A stretch of 64,000 nt of DNA from Mesorhizobium sp. Its GTDB lineage: Bacteria; Pseudomonadota; Alphaproteobacteria; Rhizobiales; Rhizobiaceae. The notes beneath the pieces are model-generated. The model worked only from the letters and a program-made list of their open reading frames with translations. It did no database searches and was not told where the DNA came from. Of this stretch, positions 27,006 through 34,789 are shown one piece after another; position 1 is the first letter of the stretch, and each line of letters starts with the position of its first letter. The stretch spans positions 19,278-83,277 of the forward strand of contig SAQE01000024.1 in assembly GCA_004020545.1 (NCBI GenBank). The letters run 5' to 3'. Made by a program: the position numbers and the translations under genes.

Positions 27006-28784
27006 TCAGCGGACTTTGTAGATCTCGACCGGCTTGTTCGCCGTCGCGCTGTCCAATTCCAGCCATTCGGGGACGTCCCGATTCAACAATCGCGCGGCCA
27101 GGCCGTCGGGAGCCTCGGCGGCCAGCGACAGCTCTTCCGAATTGCCGCGGCATATGGCGATCAGCCCGACATGCTCGCGCTGGACGATGGCGTGGGCGGC
27201 GTCCGCTGTCCGCATGAAGGCGTCGAGCATGGCGAGGTTGCCGTCGACATTGCGGTGGTAGGGGCCGGCCAACGCCCTATGGCCGGTAAACATCACTATG
27301 GCCGAGCCGAGATTGGAGGATGCAAGCACCGTCGTTGCCGGCATGGCGGCCAGATCGCCTAAGTCCGCGGCCTTGCCGCAGGTCAGCGCATGATCCGCGT
27401 CGGAATTGATCCCTCCGGGGGCCTTGTGGACCACGGACTGTGCCGCCACCGCGACGCCCGCCCAGGTCGCGTTAAGCGACACCAGCCATGCCGCCGCGAT
27501 GCGGGTGGAGACGCGCCATGGCTGCGCGGCGCTCGCCTGCAGGCGAATCCCGGCGATCCAGGCCGACAGCGGCAGCACCGCGAAGGCGACCGAGAAGGTC
27601 GAGCCGCGCACCTGCCAGAGGCTTAAGGCGAAAGCGACGACCAGCAGCGCGGCGACAAGGGCTTCCTCGCGACGCAGGCGGCGGCTGCGGAGCTGAAGAC
27701 CGATCAACAGCATCGCGATGAAGGGCGTCACATAGCGCGCCGCCATCAGCTTCGGCTGCTTGACGGCCACGCTGAGGAAGGGCTGCGCCTCGACGACGTC
27801 GTTCAGCCAATAGGTGCGAACGCGCTCGTCCATGCCGGCATAGGGCGATGCCAGGCATTGCGGGAAGAACACGATCCCGACGGCCGCGACAGCGACGGCC
27901 AATGCGGACATTGAGACGAGCCGCGTCCCGGCCGTCGATTGCCCGGGCAAGCCCGCAATCGCCGCCAGGCCGAAGCCGGACAGCGCCGCGATCACGAACT
28001 GGAAGGCCGAGAAGGCATCGCACTGGGCCACGCCCCAGGCCGGTGGCGGTATGGTGGCAGCAAGGACCGCCGAGGCTATGACGGCAAATCCGATGCCGAA
28101 GTCGCGCGCGGTCGGGCGCTCCCTCTCATCGAGGATGAAGAGCACGGCGGCGCAGGCGCCAAGCGCCGCCACATAGGGCGCTGTCTCCATGCCGACGGCG
28201 AGCGTGAGGCCCGCGCACAGGCCGGACAGAAGGGCCGCCGGCCGCCAGAAGGGCGCCTCCATCAGAAGCCAGAGGCCGGCTGCCGTCAAAAGGAGCTGGA
28301 CATTGTGGTGGTCGAGCGTGCCGGGGTTGAAAATGCCGAGAAAGAACAGCGCCGCGGTCGACAGGACCAGCGACGGCATCGCCACGTCGGTACCAGCAAA
28401 GCGCCGCGAAGCGCGCAGGATGACGAATATGGTGAGTCCATAAAGCGAGAGCGGCCAGATGATCTGCGCCGCTCTTTCGGCGGCGGCGGTGCTGGCGCCC
28501 AGCGCCTGGAAGGCGAGGATGATCAGCGCGATCGGCGCATCTACCAGTCGCGACCAGTGCATGAGGAAGCCGCCGGCGAGGCCCATCCGGTACTGGTGGA
28601 GATCGAACCAGCTCTGGCCTGCCAGCAGGTCGCGGACTTCGACCAACCTCAGCATGCTGTCGTTGTCGGCGCCAAGGTCCGCGATCGTCGGGAAGCCGGA
28701 GATCGCATTGATCGCCAGCACGAGCAGCGTCGCGCAGAGCGCGAGCAGGAAATCATGTTTCCAACCGGTGTCCTGGATGGTCAT
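27006..28784 (-). CDS. Polytopic membrane protein, GT-C/STT3-like
   Basis: 592 residues with about 11-13 hydrophobic helices and a C-terminal soluble part (from about 470). Near the N-terminus, after the first helix, GADNDSMLRLVEVRDLLAGQ resembles the DxD-containing first loop of GT-C glycosyltransferases of the oligosaccharyltransferase STT3 type, and FNPGTLDHHNVQLLL resembles their second acidic/His motif. This suggests a lipid-linked sugar transferase of the inner membrane. No other glycosylation gene is adjacent. The resemblance is from motif reading only. Confidence 0.6.
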   Translation of the reverse strand: MTIQDTGWKHDFLLALCATLLVLAINAISGFPTIADLGADNDSMLRLVEVRDLLAGQSWFDLHQYRMGLAGGFLMHWSRLVDAPIALIILAFQALGASTAAAERAAQIIWPLSLYGLTIFVILRASRRFAGTDVAMPSLVLSTAALFFLGIFNPGTLDHHNVQLLLTAAGLWLLMEAPFWRPAALLSGLCAGLTLAVGMETAPYVAALGACAAVLFILDERERPTARDFGIGFAVIASAVLAATIPPPAWGVAQCDAFSAFQFVIAALSGFGLAAIAGLPGQSTAGTRLVSMSALAVAVAAVGIVFFPQCLASPYAGMDERVRTYWLNDVVEAQPFLSVAVKQPKLMAARYVTPFIAMLLIGLQLRSRRLRREEALVAALLVVAFALSLWQVRGSTFSVAFAVLPLSAWIAGIRLQASAAQPWRVSTRIAAAWLVSLNATWAGVAVAAQSVVHKAPGGINSDADHALTCGKAADLGDLAAMPATTVLASSNLGSAIVMFTGHRALAGPYHRNVDGNLAMLDAFMRTADAAHAIVQREHVGLIAICRGNSEELSLAAEAPDGLAARLLNRDVPEWLELDSATANKPVEIYKVR

Positions 28785-28919
28785 GCTGGCGGCGATGTCC
28801 TGGATCGTTTTCGCGATCCTGCACCAACAGCCGTAACAAAGTGTAAAGCCGATGGAGGCGGATAGCCGGGATCGTCAGGCGATGGCGGGCTGGCCCGAGC
28901 GGCGAGCGGCCGATAGGGA

Positions 28920-29582
28920 TCACCGCCCGTTGGCTGCGATCCAGATCACGTGACGGGCGCCGCGTTTGCCGCGGGCGCGCTCGACAATGAAGCCCGCCTG
29001 CTTCAGCCGCCGCGTGAAACCGCTATCCGGTCCTTGCGACCAAACAGCCAGGACGCCGCCGGGCTTCAATGCGGCGCGCGCGCCTGCGAGGCCCGCGGCG
29101 CTATAGAGCGAGTCATTTCCCTTGTAGACGATGCCTTCGGGACCATTATCGACGTCGAGCAGGATGGCGTCCCAAGCGGCCGCTTCCGCCCTTATCAGTT
29201 GACCGACATCAGCCTCGCGAATGGTGACGCGGGGATCGTCCAGGCAGCCGGCGAATATCCCGGACATCGGGCCGCGCGCCCAGGCGACGACCTCGGGGAC
29301 CAGTTCGGCAACGGTAACAGCAGCGTTCCCATCAAGCGCGGCAAGGGCGGCGCGCAAGGTGAAGCCCATGCCGAGCCCGCCGATGAGGATATTTGGCTGC
29401 TTGCGGCCAGCGATCCGCTCGCAGGAAAGCTTGGCGAGTGCCTCCTCGGAGCCGCTGAGGCGGCTGTTCATAAGCTCATTGGCGCCCAGCATGATCGAGA
29501 ATTCAGCGCCGCGCCGCTTCAGACGAAGCTCCTCAGCGCCGTCGGGCGTACGGGCTGAAGCAAGCTGAACCCAGGGGATCAT
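28920..29582 (-). CDS. Spermidine synthase-like methyltransferase-fold protein
   Basis: 220 residues with a Rossmann fold: NILIGGLGMGFTLRAALAAL is the cofactor-binding glycine-rich loop, VTVAELVPEVV the acidic strand, and AAAWDAILLDVDNGPEG the acidic motif, as in SpeE-like proteins. It lacks the longer N-terminal beta domain of true spermidine synthases, so an aminopropyltransferase or methyltransferase role is uncertain. The start ATG at 29582 lies inside a GAGCATGATC arm of the repeat at 29577-29648. Confidence 0.75.
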   Translation of the reverse strand: MIPWVQLASARTPDGAEELRLKRRGAEFSIMLGANELMNSRLSGSEEALAKLSCERIAGRKQPNILIGGLGMGFTLRAALAALDGNAAVTVAELVPEVVAWARGPMSGIFAGCLDDPRVTIREADVGQLIRAEAAAWDAILLDVDNGPEGIVYKGNDSLYSAAGLAGARAALKPGGVLAVWSQGPDSGFTRRLKQAGFIVERARGKRGARHVIWIAANGR

Positions 29583-29648
29583 GCTCTCTCTTTTTGTTGG
29601 AGCATGATCTTTTCCAAAAACCGGTTCCCACTTTTTGGGATCATGCTC
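29577..29648. repeat. Family B palindromic repeat, copy 2, with three arms
   Basis: Arms GATCATGCTC (29577-29586), GAGCATGATC (29600-29609) and GATCATGCTC (29639-29648) are perfect complements, so the middle arm can pair with either side. The right-hand loop holds the core CAAAAACCGGTTCCCACTTT. The left arm contains the start codon of the downstream gene; the right end touches the yhhQ stop codon. Confidence 0.8.
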
Positions 29649-30328
29649 TAGACCGCGAGTGCCGGCTGGTTCCAGCGGGCGGCGACGAGGCGGTAAGGGA
29701 TCAGCGCGACAACGGCGATGATCAGCTTGACCGAGAGATCGCCGAGCGCCCAGGAGACCCAGCGCATGGTCTCGACCGGCAGAACGCCCATTAGCGGCGC
29801 CGTCTCCAGCGCGAAGCTGTCGTTCGGCCCGACAAAGGCAAATGCAGCGGAAAAGGCGACGCCGAAGAACACGGCGGTGTCGAACACCGAACCGACCAGC
29901 GTGCCGACGATCGGCGCGCGCCACCAGCTCTGCCGGCGCAGGCGGTTGAACACGGTGACGTCGAGCAGTTGCGCGATGAGGAAGGCGGCGCCGGAAGCGG
30001 CCGCGATCCGCACCAGCCGGTCGGCGGCGGTCTCGAATTCGATCAGGCCGTGGCGAAACAGGAAGGGCGGCACGAGGATCGAGCAGGTCACCGCCGTCAT
30101 GAAGCCGACGAACACCACCTTGCGCGCCACCACCGGCCCATAGCGGCGATTGGCAAGGTCGGTGACGAGGAAGGAGAAGGGATAGGTGAAGGCGCCCCAA
30201 GTGAGCAGGTCGGCCAACGACAGGCCGCCGATCTGGCCCTGCATCGGGAACTGGACGAGGATGTTCGACGCCACGACGACGAGCGACATGGCGGCCACGA
30301 AAGGCAGGTATCGTGTAAGGAAATTCAT
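29648..30328 (-). CDS. yhhQ: Queuosine precursor transporter, YhhQ (VUT) family
   Basis: Six-helix inner membrane protein of 226 residues with family blocks VVVASNILVQFP, TWGAFTYPFSFLVTDLANRRYGP and FDTAVFF. YhhQ-type proteins take up preQ0/preQ1 for synthesis of the tRNA nucleoside queuosine. The ATG at 30328 gives the conserved N-terminus and has AGGA seven bases upstream; a GTG 22 codons upstream is open but unlikely. A probable preQ1-I aptamer covers the ribosome-binding site and start codon. The rpmB gene lies upstream on the same strand. Confidence 0.9.
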   Translation of the reverse strand: MNFLTRYLPFVAAMSLVVVASNILVQFPMQGQIGGLSLADLLTWGAFTYPFSFLVTDLANRRYGPVVARKVVFVGFMTAVTCSILVPPFLFRHGLIEFETAADRLVRIAAASGAAFLIAQLLDVTVFNRLRRQSWWRAPIVGTLVGSVFDTAVFFGVAFSAAFAFVGPNDSFALETAPLMGVLPVETMRWVSWALGDLSVKLIIAVVALIPYRLVAARWNQPALAV

Positions 30329-30354
30329 TTTTTTATCCTGGGTGATGGAACCAG
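30326..30354 (-). promoter_or_regulatory. Probable preQ1-I riboswitch overlapping yhhQ start
   Basis: On the minus strand CTGG (30354-30351), loop TTCCATCA, then C, CCAG (30341-30338) and GATAAAAAAATG reproduce the preQ1-I layout: a short P1 stem, an extra C before its 3' strand for ligand contact, and an A-rich tail. The loop CAT can pair with the start codon ATG as the pseudoknot, and the ribosome-binding AGGA begins in the P1 3' strand. Ligand binding would block translation of a preQ1 transporter gene. Other preQ1-I aptamers have very similar stems and A-rich tails; this one has a short loop. Confidence 0.6.
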
Positions 30355-30388
30355 CCGAGCGCCATGTCCAGCGCTCGCTCATGTCGTC

Positions 30389-30411
30389 GAGCACCGGTTG
30401 GGCCGGTGCTC
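30389..30411 (-). terminator. Strong hairpin downstream of rpmB
   Basis: GAGCACCGG and CCGGTGCTC pair perfectly (9 bp) around five bases, 36 bases after the rpmB stop. There is no T run after it, so it may be a Rho-assisted terminator, an RNA stability element, or part of the yhhQ leader. Confidence 0.35.
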
Positions 30412-30446
30412 GAGGCGGTCGTCCCCCGCCTGAAAAAGGGCGCGCT

Positions 30447-30743
30447 TTAAGCGGCCGGCTGTTCGGCCAGCTTCTTGGCGATCTGCTTTTTCAGGAGACG
30501 GGCGCGCTGCGACAGCTCCTTGGCGTCGGCCTTGGCCAGGAACGCGTCGAGGCCGCCGCGATGCTCGACCGAACGCAGCGCGTTGGCCGAAATGCGCAGG
30601 CGCACGTTCTGGTTCAACACTTCGGAAATCAGCGTCACGTTGACCAGGTTCGGCAGGAAGCGGCGCTTGGTCTTGTTGTTGGCATGGCTCACATTGTTGC
30701 CGGTCTGGACTGCCTTGGCAGTGAGCTCGCAGGTGCGGGACAT
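30447..30743 (-). CDS. rpmB: 50S ribosomal protein L28
   Basis: 98 residues, starting [20 protein letters not shown], the L28 signature, followed by the basic [10 protein letters not shown] and [20 protein letters not shown]. It is a component of the large ribosomal subunit near the E site. The alphaproteobacterial form has this longer C-terminus. It is divergent from the DUF3108 gene and followed by a hairpin and yhhQ. Confidence 0.97.
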   Translation of the reverse strand: MSRTCELTAKAVQTGNNVSHANNKTKRRFLPNLVNVTLISEVLNQNVRLRISANALRSVEHRGGLDAFLAKADAKELSQRARLLKKQIAKKLAEQPAA

Positions 30744-31004
30744 CTTGTCTAACCTTCAGTTCTTAACCTGCCAAACCATTCTGCCCGCGCCGGTCGGCGC
30801 GCGGTCTCGGTCAGGCGGCCTTTGGAAAAGTTGGCGTTCCTTAGTTGCATTTCGCCACTGCGTCAAGCTCCGGCGCGTGCGTAGTGACGTGACGCGCTCC
30901 ATATTCCATATTAAGGCCGGATTTTGCCGTATAAGCCCTTCGCGAAGGGATTGCCAGGCTGGAGGAAAGCGTTTCCGGCCAGGATCAAGGATTCGCCGCC
31001 CGCC

Positions 31005-31796
31005 ATGCTTCGACCATCCCGCGCAATTGTTGCCCTGCTCGCCCTCGCCGTCCCGACGACAGGTTTCGCCGCAGCCTCGCCGCAGGCCTTCAAGGGTGAA
31101 TATACGGTATCGTTCCTCGGCCTTTCGATCGCCAGGGCGACGTTTTCGAGCCGCTACGAGGGCGACGCCTATGCGATCGACGGCACGGTCGCGGCCGCCG
31201 GCCTCGGCAGGCTGTTCGACGACACCAAGGGCACGATCTCGTCGAAAGGCACGATTTCCGGCCAGCAGATGCAGCCGCGGGCCTTCAGGGCGGACTATAC
31301 CTCCGGCAAGAAGGCGTCTGTCGTCGACATCCGCTTCGCCAATGGCGGTGTCGCCTCGACGGAAGTCATTCCGCCGCCGAAAAAGCGCGATCCCAAGAGC
31401 TGGGTGCCGGTCGGCGACGGCGACCTGAAGTCGGTGCTCGATCCGATGGCGGCGACTGTCATCCATGCCGACAGCCTGGACAAGGTCTGCGGGCGGACCG
31501 TCAAATTTTATGACGGCGAGATGCGCGCCAACCTGTCGCTGACCTATGCCTCGAAAGGCTCGATCTCGGTGCCCGGCTACAAGGGCGACACCGTCACCTG
31601 CAAGATGGGCTTCGAGCCCGTGGCGGGCTATCGCAAGGGGCGCAAGGCGCTGGAGTTCCTCAAGAACAAGAGCCGCATGATGGTGACGTTTGCACCGCTC
31701 GGCCAATCCGGCGTATATGCGCCGATCCGCGCCACGGTCGGGACCCAGATCGGTCCGCTGACCATCAGCGCGAGACGGTTCGAAGCAGTCGAATAG
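31005..31796 (+). CDS. DUF3108 periplasmic protein
   Basis: 263 residues with a signal peptide (MLRPSRAIVALLALAVPTTG, cleaved after about residue 23). The mature part is beta-rich, beginning FKGEYTVSFLGLSIARATFS, typical of DUF3108 proteins. Their function is unknown; a role in envelope or lipid handling is sometimes suggested. The frame is open upstream to 30924, but the ATG at 31005 places the signal peptide at the N-terminus. A family A repeat follows the stop. Confidence 0.8.
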   Translation: MLRPSRAIVALLALAVPTTGFAAASPQAFKGEYTVSFLGLSIARATFSSRYEGDAYAIDGTVAAAGLGRLFDDTKGTISSKGTISGQQMQPRAFRADYTSGKKASVVDIRFANGGVASTEVIPPPKKRDPKSWVPVGDGDLKSVLDPMAATVIHADSLDKVCGRTVKFYDGEMRANLSLTYASKGSISVPGYKGDTVTCKMGFEPVAGYRKGRKALEFLKNKSRMMVTFAPLGQSGVYAPIRATVGTQIGPLTISARRFEAVE

Positions 31797-31802
31797 TTTT
31801 AC

Positions 31803-31847
31803 GCAATTCCGGACGGAAAAACCGTTACACACTTTTCCTGGAATTGC
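31803..31847. repeat. Family A palindromic repeat, copy 3
   Basis: GCAATTCCGG / CTGGAATTGC arms around ACGGAAAAACCGTTACACAC. It begins 6 bases after the DUF3108 stop and lies about 37 bases before the next gene. Confidence 0.85.
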
Positions 31848-31883
31848 TTTTAGGGCGCCGCGGCGCGCCGCCGGGGGGCAGGT

Positions 31884-32771
31884 ATGGGGCGCGCAACACT
31901 GATCGGTTTCTCGGCGGTAGCCATGTGGGCGCTGCTCGCGCTGCTCACCGACGCCTCCGGGCAGGTGCCGCCGTTCCTTTTGTCCGCCATCACCTTCGCC
32001 ATCGGCACATGTGTCGGGCTTGCCGCAAGGCTGGTTATGCCAGCTCCCGACAAGCGCCAGAAAATACCGCCGCAAGTGTGGCTGATCGGGATTGCGGGCC
32101 TGTTCGGCTACCACTTCTTCTACTTCACGGCGCTGCGCAATGCGCCTGCCGTCGAGGCGAGCCTGATCGCCTATCTGTGGCCGCTGCTCATCGTGCTCGG
32201 CTCGGCGCTGATGCCGGGCGAACGGCTGGCCTGGAACCATGTCGTCGGCGCGCTGCTGGGCCTTGCGGGCACTTTCCTGATCGTCACCAAGGGCGGAGGC
32301 CTCGCCTTCGACGCGCGCTACACCTTCGGCTATGCGATGGCGGGCGTCTGCGCGCTTGTCTGGTCGTCCTATTCGCTCCTGTCGCGGCGGTTCCCGTCGG
32401 TGCCGACCTCGATCGTCACGTGGTTCTGTGCCGCCACGTCGGTGCTTTCGCTCGTCTGCCATCTTTTGCTTGAAAAAACCGTGCTGCCCGACGGTCCGGG
32501 GCAGTGGTTGGCGGTCGTCGGGCTCGGCCTGATGCCGGTGGGGGCCGCCTTCTATGCCTGGGATATCGGCGTCAAGCGCGGCAACATCCAGGTGCTGGGG
32601 GCGGCGAGCTATGCAGCGCCGCTTTTGTCGACGCTGGTGCTGATTGCGGCAGGTGTCGCCGAACCGTCGCTGCGCATCCTCGCGGCCTGCGTGCTCATCA
32701 CCGGCGGAGCGGCGCTTGCCGCGAAGTCCTTCTTGCTGCGCAAGCCGGCGACCGGCGGAGCAGGCGCATGA
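31884..32771 (+). CDS. DMT-superfamily transporter (EamA; YddG-like exporter)
   Basis: 295 residues, ten predicted helices in two EamA repeats (about 5-140 and 150-285). The start MGRATLIGFSAVAMWALLAL resembles E. coli YddG, which exports aromatic amino acids. A ribosome-binding site GGGGGCAGG precedes the ATG. The stop overlaps the next gene's ATG, so the pair is co-translated. Substrate not determinable. Confidence 0.87.
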   Translation: MGRATLIGFSAVAMWALLALLTDASGQVPPFLLSAITFAIGTCVGLAARLVMPAPDKRQKIPPQVWLIGIAGLFGYHFFYFTALRNAPAVEASLIAYLWPLLIVLGSALMPGERLAWNHVVGALLGLAGTFLIVTKGGGLAFDARYTFGYAMAGVCALVWSSYSLLSRRFPSVPTSIVTWFCAATSVLSLVCHLLLEKTVLPDGPGQWLAVVGLGLMPVGAAFYAWDIGVKRGNIQVLGAASYAAPLLSTLVLIAAGVAEPSLRILAACVLITGGAALAAKSFLLRKPATGGAGA

Positions 32772-33436
32772 TGCCGTTTGCGGGCGGCATCGACGCCAAT
32801 CCGAACGCGACGCTTTTGTTTTCGATCGCCGCCGCCGCGATCTATGCCCTTGCGCTCGAGCTGTCGCCGCGCCTTGCCCGTTCCGCCGCGAAGACGCTGG
32901 CCGTCGCCTTGCTGGCGGCGCTCGCCGTCATGCAGGGCGGTCCGCTGCTGCTCATCGCGGCGCTGGCGCTTAGCGCCGCCGGTGACGCGTTCCTCTCGCG
33001 CGACGGCGAAAAGGCCTTCCTTGGCGGGTTGGCGAGCTTCCTCGTCGCGCATGTCGCCTATGTCGTCCTGTTCCTCAAGGTAGGCGGCGGGATCGGGTTG
33101 CTCACCGCGCAATTCTGGCGCGGCGCGATCGCATTAGCGATGGCGGCGTTCGTTGTCGCGATGCTTGCCGCGCTCTGGCGTCGCGTCGGTCCATCGCTGC
33201 GTGTTCCGATCGCCGTCTATGCCGCGGCGATCCTCGCCATGGGAATTTCGGCGCTCACCACCTACCCTTGGGTCATCGCCGGCGCGGTGCTGTTCATGGC
33301 CTCGGACGGGCTGCTGGCGGCGGAGCGCTTCCTGCTTGCTGCGATCTCGCCGCATCGCGTCTGGATGCGCTACGCGGTCTGGGTGCTGTACTACGCGGCG
33401 CAGTTGTCAATCACCCTCGGTTTCTTGCTGAGTTAA
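32768..33436 (+). CDS. Lysoplasmalogenase (YhhN/TMEM86 family)
   Basis: 222 residues with about eight helices and the family's conserved acidic motifs: LALSAAGDAFLSRDGEKAF and GAVLFMASDGLLAAERF. YhhN proteins hydrolyse the vinyl-ether bond of lysoplasmalogens in animals; the bacterial substrate is less clear. The ATG overlaps the transporter stop (ATGA). Its TAA shares the palindrome TTAA with the convergent cupin gene's stop. Confidence 0.85.
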   Translation: MMPFAGGIDANPNATLLFSIAAAAIYALALELSPRLARSAAKTLAVALLAALAVMQGGPLLLIAALALSAAGDAFLSRDGEKAFLGGLASFLVAHVAYVVLFLKVGGGIGLLTAQFWRGAIALAMAAFVVAMLAALWRRVGPSLRVPIAVYAAAILAMGISALTTYPWVIAGAVLFMASDGLLAAERFLLAAISPHRVWMRYAVWVLYYAAQLSITLGFLLS

Positions 33437-33864
33437 GCGGTTCTCGGCTGCCAGCCCGGCTCGGCCAGCTCGAAGGCGGCGAAGTCGAAGCCCGGCGCCA
33501 CCGTGCAGCCGACCAGCGTCCATTCGCCGAGGCTGCGGGCCGACTGCCACCAGCCGGCCGGCACGACGATCTGCGGCCGCTCACCCGCGGCAAGTGCCGC
33601 GCCCAGCACCTGTTCGATGACGGCGCCGGTGCCTTCCTCATGCATGGCGAGCGCCAGCGGCGCGCCGGCATAGAAGTGCCAGACCTCCGCCGCGTCCTTC
33701 ACCCGGTGCCAGGCCGAAAGCTGGCCCTGCTCCAAAAGGAAATAGATCGCGGTCGAATGGCCGCGCAGGCCTCCCGAGCCGTCGCGAAAAGTCTCGGCAT
33801 ACCAGCCGCCCTCGGGATGCGGCTTGAGATCAAGTGTTGCGATGATTTCGGCTGCGCTGGTCAT
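33433..33864 (-). CDS. Cupin protein, DUF985
   Basis: 143-residue single-domain cupin with LKPHPEGGWYAETFRD, SAWHRVKDAAEVWHFYAGAPL and VVPAGWWQSA, which match DUF985 (Cupin_5). The His/Glu set of the second block suggests a metal or sugar-binding pocket. Function unknown. The ATG at 33864 gives the family start; 14 more codons are open upstream but run into a repeat. The stop codon is shared as TTAA with the convergent lysoplasmalogenase gene. Confidence 0.85.
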   Translation of the reverse strand: MTSAAEIIATLDLKPHPEGGWYAETFRDGSGGLRGHSTAIYFLLEQGQLSAWHRVKDAAEVWHFYAGAPLALAMHEEGTGAVIEQVLGAALAAGERPQIVVPAGWWQSARSLGEWTLVGCTVAPGFDFAAFELAEPGWQPRTA

Positions 33865-33877
33865 GCCGGTCTTTGCT

Positions 33878-33925
33878 TGATGCATGTCGTTATCCCAAAA
33901 CCGCACTTTTGGACGACATGCATCA
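33878..33925. repeat. Family B palindromic repeat, copy 3
   Basis: A perfect 13-bp stem, TGATGCATGTCGT with ACGACATGCATCA, around a 22-base loop containing CCCAAAACCGCACTTTTGG. The right arm contains the gloB stop codon (33923-33925). Confidence 0.8.
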
Positions 33926-34690
33926 GAAATTGTCCTTGCGCTTGCGGATCTCGGCGAACACCTCGACGTCGCTCGCCCGCTGCATGCCGAGATGCCTGCG
34001 GATTGCCGGATCGTGCCAGCGCAGGAACGGATTCGTCGACAGTTCCTCGCCGATCGTCGTCGGCAGGGTCGGCTTGTTGTCGACGCGCAGCGCCTCGATC
34101 CTGGCGGCGCGCTCCTTCAAGGCCGAATTCGTGGGGTCGACGGTCAGCGCGAAGCGGGCGTTGGCCAAGGTGTATTCGTGGCCGCAATAGATCACCGTCT
34201 CGGCCGGAAGAGCGGCAAGCTTCTTCAGCGATTCGTACATCACGGGCGGCTTGCACTCGAAGATCCGGCCACAGCCCAACGCGAACAGCGTGTCGGCGGT
34301 GAAGGCCACTTTCGAGGCCGGCAGGTGGTAAGAGACGTGGCCGACAGTGTGGCCCGGCGTTTCGATGACGTCGATCCTTTCCTCGCCAAGGCGGATGACG
34401 GAGCCTTGCCTGACGGTCTCGTCGATGCCGGGGATCTTTGCCTTTTCCGCCTCCGGTCCGACGATGGTGAGCTTGAAGCGCTCCTTCAGGGCCAGATTGG
34501 CCTCGACATGGTCGCCATGATGATGCGTGGTCAGGATCATGGTCGGCGTCCAGCCGGTGCGCTTGACCGCCGCCAGGATCGGGGCTTCCTCCGGAGCGTC
34601 GATGATCGCCGTCTGCCCGCTTTCGGGGTCGTGCACCAGCACGCCGAAATTGTCGGTGCGGCACATGAACTGTTCGATTTCGACCGGCAT
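33923..34690 (-). CDS. gloB: Hydroxyacylglutathione hydrolase (glyoxalase II)
   Basis: 255-residue metallo-beta-lactamase-fold enzyme that hydrolyses S-lactoylglutathione, the second step of methylglyoxal detoxification. Metal-binding THHHGDH lies near residue 56, followed by GHTVGHVSYH, the bridging Asp in FTADTLFALGCGR, and YCGHEYTLANARFAL. The C-terminal HAGH_C part carries the glutathione-binding basic residues (KERAARIEALR, IRKRKDNF). The ATG at 34690 starts MPVEIEQFMCRTDNFGVLVH; an alternative at 34720 is possible. Divergent from the methyltransferase gene. Confidence 0.95.
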   Translation of the reverse strand: MPVEIEQFMCRTDNFGVLVHDPESGQTAIIDAPEEAPILAAVKRTGWTPTMILTTHHHGDHVEANLALKERFKLTIVGPEAEKAKIPGIDETVRQGSVIRLGEERIDVIETPGHTVGHVSYHLPASKVAFTADTLFALGCGRIFECKPPVMYESLKKLAALPAETVIYCGHEYTLANARFALTVDPTNSALKERAARIEALRVDNKPTLPTTIGEELSTNPFLRWHDPAIRRHLGMQRASDVEVFAEIRKRKDNF

Positions 34691-34789
34691 CTCGTCGCTC
34701 TCCGTTATCGCCGCAGACATAGGGCGGCCGGCCGCCGATGTCATCCGCCTTTGTTGAACTCGTCGGATATCGCGGCTACCGTTCCGGCC

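Noticed and set aside
30389-30411. Hairpin as a second riboswitch in the yhhQ leader
   Set aside because: It is a plain 9-bp stem with a five-base loop without conserved aptamer elements; it is better explained as an rpmB 3' structure.
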